Positions 44,401-54,800 of a DNA stretch of 64,000 nt are shown one piece after another. Source of the DNA: Paracyclopina nana (Eukaryota > Arthropoda > Copepoda > Cyclopoida > Cyclopettidae); NCBI GenBank assembly GCA_019096065.1, contig JAGUCH010000003.1, positions 9,052,001-9,116,000 on the forward strand, given 5' to 3'. Made by a program: the position numbers and the translations under genes. Numbering within the stretch: position 1 is the stretch's first letter; each line of letters begins with the position of its first letter. The notes below the pieces were generated by a model, which saw only the letters and a program-made list of their open reading frames with translations, ran no database searches and was not told the DNA's origin.

Positions 44401-47400
44401 TGGAAAATTCCACTTTTGTTGGCCAATCACAAAGCAGGAATCAAGAAAATAGGTTTCTAGCCTCAGATTCTCAGCATTTCTCTGGAAAATTCCACTTTGG
44501 TTGGCCAATCACAAAGGAAGAATCAAGAAAATAGGTTTCTAGCCTTAGATTCTCAGCATTTTAGTGGAAAATTCCACTTTTGTTGGCCAATCACAAAGCA
44601 GGAATCAAGAAAATAGGTTTCTAGCCTCAGATTCTCAGCATTTCTCTGGAAAATTCCACTTTTGTTGGCCAATCACAAAACAGGAATCAAGAAAATAGGT
44701 TTCTAGCCTCAGATTCTCAGCATTTCAGTGGAAAATTCCACTTTTGTTGGCCAATCACAAAGGAGGAATCAAGAAAATAGGTTTCTAGCCTTAGATTCTC
44801 AGCATTTCAGTGGAAAATTCCACTTTTGTTGGCCAATCACAAAGCAGGAATCAAGAAAATAGGTTTCTAGCCTCAGATTCTCAGCATTTCTCTGGACTTT
44901 TGTTGGCCAATCACAAAGCAGGAATCAAGAAAATAGGCTTCTAGCCTCAGATTCTCAGCATTTCTCTGGAAAATTCCACTTTTGTTGGCCAATCACAAGG
45001 CAGGAATAAAGAAAACAGGGTTTCAGCCTCAGATTCTCAGCATTTCAGTGGAAAATTCCACTTTTGTTGGCCAATCACAAAGCAGGAATCAAGAAAATAG
45101 GTTTCTAGCCTTTGATTCTCAGCATTTCAGTGGAAAATTCCACTTTTGTTGGCCAATCACAAAGCAGGAATCAAGAAAATAGGTTTCTAGCCTTTGATTC
45201 TCAGCATTTCAGTGGAAAATTCCACTTTTGTTGGCCAATCACAAAGCAGGAATCAAGAAAATAAGTTTCTAGCCTTAGATTCTCAGCATTTCAGTGGAAA
45301 ATTCCACTTTTGTTGGCCAATCACAAAGCAGGAATCAAGAAAATAGGTTTCTAGCCTCAGATTCTCAGCATTTCTCTGGAAAATTCCACTTTTGTTGGCC
45401 AATCACAAGGCAGTAATAGAGAAAACAGGGTTTCAGCCTCAGATTCTCAGCATTTCTCTGGAAAATTCCACTTTTGTTGGCCAATCACAAAGGAGGAATC
45501 AAGAAAATAGGTTTCTAGCCTCAGATTCTCAGCATTTCAGTGGAAAATTCCACTTTTGTTGGCCAATCACAAAGCAGGAATCAAGAAAATAAGTTTCTAG
45601 CCTTAGATTCTCAGCATTTCAGTGGAAAATTCCACTTTTGTTGGCCAATCACAAAGCAGGAATCAAGAAAATAGGTTTCTAGCCTCAGATTCTCAGCATT
45701 TCTCTGGAAAATTCCACTTTTGTTGGCCAATCACAAAGCAGGAATCAAGAAAATAGGTTTCTAGCCTTAGATTCTCAGCATTTCAGTGGAAAATTCCACT
45801 TTTGTTGGCCAATCACAAAGCAGGAATCAAGAAAATAGGTTTCTAGCCTTAGATTCTCAGCATTTCTCTGGAAAATTCCACTTTTGTTGGCCAATCACAA
45901 GGCAGGAATAAAGAAAACAAGGTTTCAGCCTCAGATTCTCAGCATTTCTCTGGAAAATTCCACTTTTGTTGGCCAATCACAAAGGAGGAATCAAGAAAAT
46001 AGGTTTCTAGCCTTAGATTCTCAGCATTTCTCTGGAAAATTCCACTTTTGTTGGCCAATCACAAAGCAGGAATCAAGAAAATAGGTTTCTAGCCTTAGAT
46101 TCTCAGCATTTCTCTGGAAAATTCCACTTTTGTTGGCCAATCACAAGGCAGGAATAAAGAAAACAAGGTTTCAGCCTCAGATTCTCAGCATTTCTCTGGA
46201 AAATTCCACTTTTGTTGGCCAATCACAAAGGAGGAATCAAGAAAATAGGTTTCTAGCCTTAGATTCTCAGCATTTCTCTGGAAAATTCCACTTTTGTTGG
46301 CCAATCACAAAGGAGGAATCAAGAAAATAGGTTTCTAGCCTTAGATTCTCAGCATTTCAGTGGAAAATTCCACTTTTGTTGGCCAATCACAAAGCAGGAA
46401 TCAAGAAAATAGGTTTCTAGCCTCAGATTCTCAGCATTTCAGTGGAAAATTCCACTTTTGTTGGCCAATCACAAGGCAGGAATAAAGAAAACAGGGTTTC
46501 AGCCTCAGATTCTCAGCATTTCAGTGGAAAATTCCACTTTTGTTGGCCAATCACAAAGCAGGAATCAAGAAAATAGGTTTCTAGCCTCAGATTCTCAGCA
46601 TTTCTCTGGAAAATTCCACTTTTGTTGGCCAATCACAAAGGAGGAATCAAGAAAATAGGTTTCTAGCCTTAGATTCTCAGCATTTCAGTGGAAAATTCCA
46701 CTTTTGTTGGCCAATCACAAAGCAGGAATCAAGAAAATAGGTTTCTAGCCTGAGATTCTCAGCATTTCTCTGGAAAATTCCACTTTTGTTGGCCAATCAC
46801 AAAGGAGGAATCAAGAAAATAGGTTTCTAGCCTTAGATTTTCAGCATTTCAGTGGAAAATTCCACTTTTGTTGGCCAATCACAAAGGAGGAATCAAGAAA
46901 ATAGGTTTCTAGCCTCAGATTCTCAGCATTTCTCTGGAAAATTCCACTTTTGTTGGCCAATCACAAAGCAGGAATCAAGAAAATAGGTTTCTAGCCTTAG
47001 ATTCTCAGCATTTCAGTGGAAAATTCCACTTTTGTTGGCCAATCACAAAGCAGGAATCAAGAAAATAGGTTTCTAGCCTCAGATTCTCAGCATTTCAGTG
47101 GAAAATTCCACTTTTGTTGGCCAATCACAAAGCAGGAATCAAGAAAATAGGGTTTCAGCCTCAGATTCTCAGCATTTCTCTGGAAAATTCCACTTTTGTT
47201 GGCCAATCACAAAGCAGGAATCAAGAAAATAGGTTTCTAGCCTTAGATTCTCAGCATTTCAGTGGAAAATTCCACTTTTGTTGGCCAATCACAAAGCAGG
47301 AATCAAGAAAATAGGGTTTCAGCCTCAGATTCTCAGCATTTCTCTGGAAAATTCCACTTTTGTTGGCCAATCACAAAGCAGGAATCAAGAAAATAGGTTT

Positions 47401-50251
47401 CTAGCCTTAGATTTTCAGCATTTCAGTGGAAAATTCCACTTTTGTTGGCCAATCACAAAGGAGGAATCAAGAAAATAGGTTTCTAGCCTCAGATTCTCAG
47501 CATTTCTCTGGAAAATTCCACTTTTGTTGGCCAATCACAAGGCAGGAATAAAGAAAACAGGGTTTCAGCCTCAGATTCTCAGCATTTCAGTGGAAAATTC
47601 CACTTTTGTTGGCCAATCACAAAGCAGGAATCAAGAAAATAGGTTTCTAGCCTCAGATTCTCAGCATTTCTCTGGACTTTTGTTGGCCAATCACAAAGGA
47701 GGAATCAAGAAAATAGGTTTGTAGCCTCAAATTCTCAGCATTTCATTGGGAAATTCCACTTTTGTTGGCCAATCACAAGGCAGGAATAAAGAAAAAAGGG
47801 TTTCAGCCTACGATTCTCAGCATTTCAGTGGAAAATTCCACTTTTGTTGGCCAATCACAAAGCAGGAATCAAGAAAATAGGTTTCTAGCCTCAGATTCTC
47901 AGCATTTCAGTGGAAAATTCCACTTTTGTTGGCCAATCACAAAGCAGGAATTAGAAAAATAGGTTTCTAGCCTTAGATTCTCAGCATTTCAGTGGAAAAT
48001 TCCACTTTTGTTGGCCAATCACAAAGCAGGAATCAAGAAAATAGGTTTCTAGCCTTAGATTTTCAGCATTTCATTGGAAAATTCCACTTTTGTTGGCCAA
48101 TCACAAAGCAGGAATAAGGAAAATAGGCTTCTAGCCTCAGATTCTCAGCATTTCAGTGGAAAATTCCATTTTTGTTGGCCAATCACAAAGCAGGAATCAA
48201 GAAAATAGGTTTCTAGCCTCAGATTCTCAGCATTTCTCTGGAAAATTCCACTTTTGTTGGCCAATCAAAAAGGAGGAATCAAGAAAATAGGTTTCTAGCC
48301 TTAGATTTTCAGCATTTCAGTGGAAAATTCCACTTTTGTTGGCCAATCACAAAGCAGGAATAAGGAAAATAGGCTTCTAGCCTCAGATTCTCAGCATTTC
48401 AGTGGAAAATTCCACTTTTGTTGGCCAATCAAGCAGGAATCAAGAAAATATGTTTCTAGCCTCAGATTCTCAGCATTTCAGTGGAAAATTCCACTTTTGT
48501 TGGCCAATCTTAAAGCAGGAATCAAGAAAATAGGTTTCTAGCCTTAGATTCTCAGCATTTCAGTGGAAAATTCCACTTTTGTTGGCCAATCACAAAGCAG
48601 GAATAAGGAAAATAGGCTTCTAGCCTCAGATTCTCAGCATTTCATTGGAAAATTCCACTTTTGTTGGCCAATCACAAGGCAGGAATAAAGAAAACAGGGT
48701 TTCTAGCCTCAGATTCTTAGCATTTCTTTGGAAAATTCCACTTTTGTTGGCCAATCACAAAGCAGGAATCAAGAAATTAGGTTTCTAGCCTCAGATTCTC
48801 AGCATTTCTCTGGAAAATTCCACTTTTGTTGGCCAATCACAAAGCAGGAATCAAGAAAATAGGTTTCTAGCCTCAGATTCTCAGCATTTCTCTGGAAAAT
48901 TCCACTTTTGTTGGCCAATCACAAAGGAGGAATCAAGAAAATAGGTTTCTAGCCTTTGATTCTCAGCATTTCAGTGGAAAATTCCACTTTTGTTGGCCAA
49001 TCACAAAGCAGGAATCAAGAAAATAGGTTTCTAGCCTTAGATTCTCAGCATTTCTCTGGAAAATTCCACTTTTGTTGGCCAATCACAAAGCAGGAATCAA
49101 GAAAATAGGTTTCTAGCCTCAGATTCTCAGCATTTCAGTGGAAAATTCCACTTTTGTTGGCCAATCACAAAGGAGGAATCAAGAAAATAGGTTTCTAGCC
49201 TTAGATTCTCAGCATTTCTCTGGAAAATTCCACTTTTGTTGGCCAATCACAAAGCAGGAATCAAGAAAATAGGTTTCTAGCCTCAGATTCTCAGCATTTC
49301 AGTGGAAAATTCCACTTTTGTTGGCCAATCACAAAGCAGGAATCAAGAAAATAGGTTTCTAGCCTCAGATTCTCAGCATTTCTCTGGAAAATTCCACTTT
49401 TGTTGGCCAATCACAAGGCAGGAATAAAGAAAACAAGGTTTCAGCCTCAGATTCTCAGCATTTCTCTGGAAAATTCCACTTTTGTTGGCCAATCACAAAG
49501 GAGGAATCAAGAAAATAGGTTTCTAGCCTTAGATTCTCAGCATTTCTCTGGAAAATTCCACTTTTGTTGGCCAATCACAAAGGAGGAATCAAGAAAATAG
49601 GTTTCTAGCCTTAGATTCTCAGCATTTCAGTGGAAAATTCCACTTTTGTTGGCCAATCACAAAGCAGGAATCAAGAAAATAGGTTTCTAGCCTCAGATTC
49701 TCAGCATTTCAGTGGAAAATTCCACTTTTGTTGGCCAATCACAAGGCAGGAATAAAGAAAACAGGGTTTCAGCCTCAGATTCTCAGCATTTCAGTGGAAA
49801 ATTCCACTTTTGTTGGCCAATCACAAAGCAGGAATCAAGAAAATAGGTTTCTAGCCTCAGATTCTCAGCATTTCTCTGGAAAATTCCACTTTTGTTGGCC
49901 AATCACAAAGGAGGAATCAAGAAAATAGGTTTCTAGCCTTAGATTCTCAGCATTTCAGTGGAAAATTCCACTTTTGTTGGCCAATCACAAAGCAGGAATC
50001 AAGAAAATAGGTTTCTAGCCTTAGATTTTCAGCATTTCAGTGGAAAATTCCACTTTTGTTGGCCAATCACAAAGCAGGAATAAGGAAAATAGGCTTCTAG
50101 CCTCAGATTCTCAGCATTTCAGTGGAAAATTCCATTTTTGTTGGCCAATCACAAAGCAGGAATCAAGAAAATAGGTTTCTAGCCTCAGATTCTCAGCATT
50201 TCTCTGGAAAATTCCACTTTTGTTGGCCAATCAAAAAGGAGGAATCAAGAA
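38423..50251. repeat. 82-bp satellite array, left block
   Basis: Head-to-tail monomers of 82 bp (AATAGGTTTCTAGCCTCAGA ... TTTTGTTGGCCAATCACAAA ... GCAGGAATCAAG). The first monomer or two (38417-38545) are strongly diverged, as is usual at array edges. From about 38550 identity is high. Main variant positions are CCTCAGA versus CCTTAGA, TTTCAGTGG versus TTTCTCTGG, and AAGCAGG versus AAGGAGG, whose combinations define higher-order repeats. It has no coding function; the monomer length is not a multiple of three. Confidence 0.97.
38850..41500. repeat. 1,313-bp (16-mer) higher-order repeat, two tandem copies
   Basis: Landmark variants recur at exactly 1,313 bp: GCAAAAATCATTAAAATAGG (39029 and 40342), AACAGGGTTTCTAGCC (39535 and 40848), CTTATATTCTC (39795 and 41108) and TTTCACAAGAAAATTCC (39154 and 40467). 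Within this lies a shorter 492-bp (six-monomer) period: TTTCACAAG at 38662 and 39154. Confidence 0.85.
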
Positions 50252-50440
50252 TAATAGTTCCCTACCCCCTCAGCAAAAGTTAGACCCCAAGAAAAATCCC
50301 TGAGAGGTCGGGAAAAATTTGAGAACCGAGCAACTATTTTTCATCCGAGCGCAGCGAGGAAATGAAAAATGTGCAAGGTTCTCAAATTTTTCCGGCGATC
50401 AGGGATTTTTCTGCTAACTTTTGCTGAGGGTGGTAGGGAT
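50252..50440. repeat. Foldback block of about 190 bp
   Basis: The left arm TCCCTACCCCCTCAGCAAAA continues to AAATTTGAGAACC; the inverted arm runs from GGTTCTCAAATTTTTCC to TTTTGCTGAGGGTGGTAGGG. The centre is a CGAGCGCAGCGAGG hairpin flanked by ATTTTTCAT and ATGAAAAAT. It could fold into one long hairpin. Confidence 0.75.
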
Positions 50441-50559
50441 TCATTTTCTCTAACAGTAACCGAAAATCCCAGGTTTGTTGAAATTCCAAGATAAGCTCGA
50501 CCTACTATTTCGATCCATCATACTTTGATCCCAGTAGCGACTAGAGAATCTCAGCTGAG

Positions 50560-51004
50560 CAGGGTGACCAGATGTGGCTATTTATAGCCAAAGTGGCTAT
50601 TTTTGACCCGTGTGTGGCTACGGAAATTTAGGCCGAATAGCCATAGCCATTTGTGGCTATTTTTGAAAAGCCCGAAAATTTGATATTTTTACTTAATAAA
50701 TGCTTGAAAATCATCGAAAAAGCAGGGGGAAAAATTAAATTTGCAAAAACGGCTGACTTTAAAAAAAAATCTTTTGCCACCAAAACTTGAAGAAAATGAT
50801 CATTTAATCCTTGCTTTCATCACAGCAATCCCAAAAATTGGATCAAATTTTCATAATAAATATTAGTCATTGTGAAAATTCCTAAAAATGTGGCTATTTT
50901 TCGCCAATTTGTGGCTTTTTTGAGTCATTTTTCTTAGATAGCCAAATGTGGCTATTTTGGGGGAAAATCTGGCTACAACCCGATCAAATTTTCTGGTCAC
51001 CCTG
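50560..51004. mobile_element. hAT-type MITE (family A), copy with perfect 8-bp target duplication
   Basis: 445 bp, CAGGGTGACCAGATGTGGCT to TTCTGGTCACCCTG, flanked by perfect CAGCTGAG on both sides (50552-50559 and 51005-51012). It carries internal TGTGGCTATTTTT repeats. It is the inverted homologue of 15687-16093. Its target was the inside of the composite insertion, so it is the younger layer. Confidence 0.9.
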
Positions 51005-51110
51005 CAGCTGAGTCACTGACAACAAATTGACGCCATTATTGATTACGCTGCAAGTCTTACAAAACTTTAGCTGCAAATTGAGGCTGTTCAAGACCAAGAT
51101 GGTAATTTGA

Positions 51111-51672
51111 GGCTCCCGCACCCGGCAGCGTCTCCCGCACCCGGCATTGTCTCCTGCACCCAACAGAGTTTCCCGCCCCTAGGAGCGTCCCCCGCCCCCG
51201 GCAGCGTCTCCCCACCCGGCAGTGTCTCCCCACCCGGCAGCGTCTCACACTCGGCAGCGTCTCCACACCCGGCAGCATCTCCCGCATCCGGCAACGTCTC
51301 CCGCACCCGGCAGCGCGTCTCCCGCACCCGGCAGCGTCTCCCGCACCCGGCAGCGTCTCCCCGCACCCGGCAGCGTCTCCCGCACCCGGCAGCGTCTCCC
51401 GCACCCGGCGGCGTCTCCCCCACCCGGCAGCGTCTCCTGCACCCACCAGAGTTTCCCGCCCCCTAGAAGCTTCTCTCGCACCCAGCAGCGTCTCCCCCAC
51501 CCGGCAGCGTCTCCCGCGCCCGGCAGCGTCTCCCCCACCCGGCAGCATCTCCCCCACCCCGCAGCGTCTCCCCCCCCCGGCAGCATCTCCCGCAACCGGC
51601 AACGTCTCCCCCACCCAGCAGCTTCTCCCGCACCCGGCAGCGTCTCCTGCACCCAGCAGCGTCTCCCGCACA
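51111..51672. repeat. GC-rich 19-bp minisatellite, about 30 units
   Basis: Tandem CTCCCGCACCCGGCAGCGT units with small variants. It is far richer in GC and CpG than the surrounding AT-rich satellite. A Pro/Gly-rich frame is open on each strand only because the repeat lacks stop codons. It is preceded by TGCAAATTGAGGCTGTTCAA, shared with the minisatellite at 22.1 kb, and followed by A/T-run palindromes such as TTTTTTTTCCCGGGAAAAAAA near 51722. Confidence 0.85.
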
Positions 51673-51878
51673 TTGTGGCTGCTCATTACTGAATTGTGTG
51701 GGAAAAAAATTCGCCTGGTGATTTTTTTTCCCGGGAAAAAAATTCCCCTAGTTAATTTTTTTCCCAATGTGTTTGTTTACATTTCGTTTTTCACTATTAT
51801 ATGCTAGTCTTGGTTGAGAAATAAACTGAGAACTATTTGGAAATTGAAACCTAACCAGGGATTTTCGGTTACCGGTAG

Positions 51879-54800
51879 AGAAAATAGGTTTCTAGCCTTA
51901 GATTTTCAGCATTTCAGTGGAAAATTCCACTTTTGTTGGCCAATCACAAAGCAGGAATAAGGAAAATAGGCTTCTAGCCTCAGATTCTCAGCATTTCAGT
52001 GGAAAATTCCACTTTTGTTGGCCAATCAAGCAGGAATCAAGAAAATATGTTTCTAGCCTCAGATTCTCAGCATTTCAGTGGAAAATTCCACTTTTGTTGG
52101 CCAATCTTAAAGCAGGAATCAAGAAAATAGGTTTCTAGCCTTAGATTCTCAGCATTTCAGTGGAAAATTCCACTTTTGTTGGCCAATCACAAAGCAGGAA
52201 TAAGGAAAATAGGCTTCTAGCCTCAGATTCTCAGCATTTCATTGGAAAATTCCACTTTTGTTGGCCAATCACAAGGCAGGAATAAAGAAAACAGGGTTTC
52301 AGCCTCAGATTCTTAGCATTTCTTTGGAAAATTCCACTTTTGTTGGCCAATCACAAAGCAGGAATCAAGAAATTAGGTTTCTAGCCTCAGATTCTCAGCA
52401 TTTCTCTGGAAAATTCCACTTTTGTTGGCCAATCACAAAGCAGGAATCAAGAAATTAGGTTTCTAGCCTTAGATTCTCAGCATTTCAGTGGAAAATTCCA
52501 CTTTTGTTGGCCAATCACAAAGCAGGAATCAAGAAAATAGGTTTCTAGCCTCAGATTCTCAGCATTTCATTGGAAAATTCCACTTTTGTTGGCCAATCAC
52601 AAAGGAGGAATCAAGAAAATAGGTTTCTAGCCTTAGATTCTCAGCATTTCTCTGGAAAATTCCACTTTTGTTGGCCAATCACAAAGCAGGAATCAAGAAA
52701 ATAGGTTTCTAGCCTCAGATTCTCAGCATTTCAGTGGAAAATTCCACTTTTGTTGGCCAATCACAAAGCAGGAATCAAGAAAATAGGTTTCTAGCCTTAG
52801 ATTCTCAGCATTTCAGTGGAAAATTCCACTTTTGTTGGCCAATCACAAAGCAGGAATCAAGAAAATAGGTTTCTAGCCTCAGATTCTCAGCATTTCAGTG
52901 GAAAATTCCACTTTTGTTGGCCAATCACAAAGCAGGAATCAAGAAAATAGGTTTCTAGCCTCAGATTCTCAGCATTTCAGTGGAAAATTCCACTTTTGTT
53001 GGCCAATCACAAAGCAGGAATCAAGAAAATAGGTTTCTAGCCTCAGATTCTCAGCATTTCTCTGGAAAATTCCACTTTTGTTGGCCAATCACAAAGCAGG
53101 AATCAAGAAAATAGGTTTCTAGCCTCAGATTCTCAGCATTTCTCTGGAAAATTCCACTTTTGTTGGCCAATCACAAAGGAGGAATCAAGAAAATAGGTTT
53201 CTAGCCTTAGATTCTCAGCATTTCAGTGGAAAATTCCACTTTTGTTGGCCAATCACAAAGCAGGAATCAAGAAAATAGGTTTCTAGCCTCAGATTCTCAG
53301 CATTTCAGTGGAAAATTCCACTTTTGTTGGCCAATCACAAAGGAGGAATCAAGAAAATAGGTTTCTAGCCTTAGATTCTCAGCATTTCAGTGGAAAATTC
53401 CACTTTTGTTGGCCAATCACAAAGCAGGAATCAAGAAAATAGGTTTCTAGCCTCAGATTCTCAGCATTTCTCTGGAAAATTCCACTTTTGTTGGCCAATC
53501 ACAAAGCAGGAATCAAGAAAATAGGTTTCTAGCCTCAGATTCTCAGCATTTCTCTGGAAAATTCCACTTTTGTTGGCCAATCACAAAGCAGGAATCAAGA
53601 AAATAGGTTTCTAGCCTCAGATTCTCAGCATTTCTCTGGAAAATTCCACTTTTGTTGGCCAATCACAAAGGAGGAATCAAGAAAATAGGTTTCTAGCCTC
53701 AGATTCTCAGCATTTCAGTGGAAAATTCCACTTTTGTTGGCCAATCACAAAGCAGGAATCAAGAAAATAGGTTTCTAGCCTCAGATTCTCAGCATTTCTC
53801 TGGAAAATTCCACTTTTGTTGGCCAATCACAAGGCAGGAATAAAGAAAACAGGGTTTCAGCCTCAGATTCTCAGCATTTCAGTGGAAAATTCCACTTTTG
53901 TTGGCCAATCACAAAGCAGGAATCAAGAAAATAGGTTTCTAGCCTCAGATTCTCAGCATTTCTCTGGAAAATTCCACTTTTGTTGGCCAATCACAAAGCA
54001 GGAATCAAGAAAATAGGTTTCTAGCCTTAGATTCTCAGCATTTCTCTGGAAAATTCCACTTTTGTTGGCCAATCACAAAGCAGGAATCAAGAAAATAGGT
54101 TTCTAGCCTCAGATTCTCAGCATTTCTCTGGAAAATTCCACTTTTGTTGGCCAATCACAAAGCAGGAATCAAGAAAATAGGTTTCTAGCCTCAGATTCTC
54201 AGCATTTCAGTGGAAAATTCCACTTTTGTTGGCCAATCACAAAGCAGGAATCAAGAAAATAAGTTTCTAGCCTTAGATTCTCAGCATTTCAGTGGAAAAT
54301 TCCACTTTTGTTGGCCAATCACAAAGCAGGAATCAAGAAAATAGGTTTCTAGCCTCAGATTCTCAGCATTTCAGTGGAAAATTCCACTTTTGTTGGCCAA
54401 TCACAAAGCAGGAATCAAGAAAATAGGTTTCTAGCCTTAGATTCTCAGCATTTCTCTGGAAAATTCCACTTTTGTTGGCCAATCACAAAGCAGGAATCAA
54501 GAAAATAGGTTTCTAGCCTTAGATTCTCAGCATTTCAGTGGAAAATTCCACTTTTGTTGGCCAATCACAAAGCAGGAATCAAGAAAATAGGTTTCTAGCC
54601 TCAGATTCTCAGCATTTCAGTGGAAAATTCCACTTTTGTTGGCCAATCACAAAGCAGTAATCAAGAAAATAGGTTTCTAGCCTTAGATTCTCAGCATTTC
54701 AGTGGAAAATTCCACTTTTGTTGGCCAATCACAAAGCAGGAATCAAGAAAATAGGTTTCTAGCCTCAGATTCTCAGCATTTCAGTGGAAAATTCCACTTT

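Larger units (their letters stand above)
50252..51878. mobile_element. Composite insertion interrupting the satellite
   Basis: Compared with the uninterrupted related repeat at 48256-48340, the array is split by a net 1,631 bp, with AGAA possibly duplicated at both edges (50248-50251 and 51879-51882). Inside are a foldback block, a TIR pair with AACCGAAAATCCC and GGGATTTTCGGTT, a hAT MITE and a GC-rich minisatellite, each listed separately. It has no coding capacity. Confidence 0.85.
50443..51885. repeat. Inverted-repeat pair bounding the core of the insertion
   Basis: About 45 bp at 50443-50487 (starting ATTTTCTCTAACAGTAACCG) match, inverted, 51838-51885 (ending GGTTACCGGTAGAGAAAAT). The outermost bases on the right coincide with satellite sequence, so the true end is ambiguous by a few bases. 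Confidence 0.65.

Noticed and set aside
51057..51767. Long Gly/Arg/Ala- or Pro/Ser-rich open frames (up to 236 aa) on both strands
   Set aside because: They are translations of the 19-bp minisatellite, which lacks stop codons in several frames; there is no domain or splice evidence.
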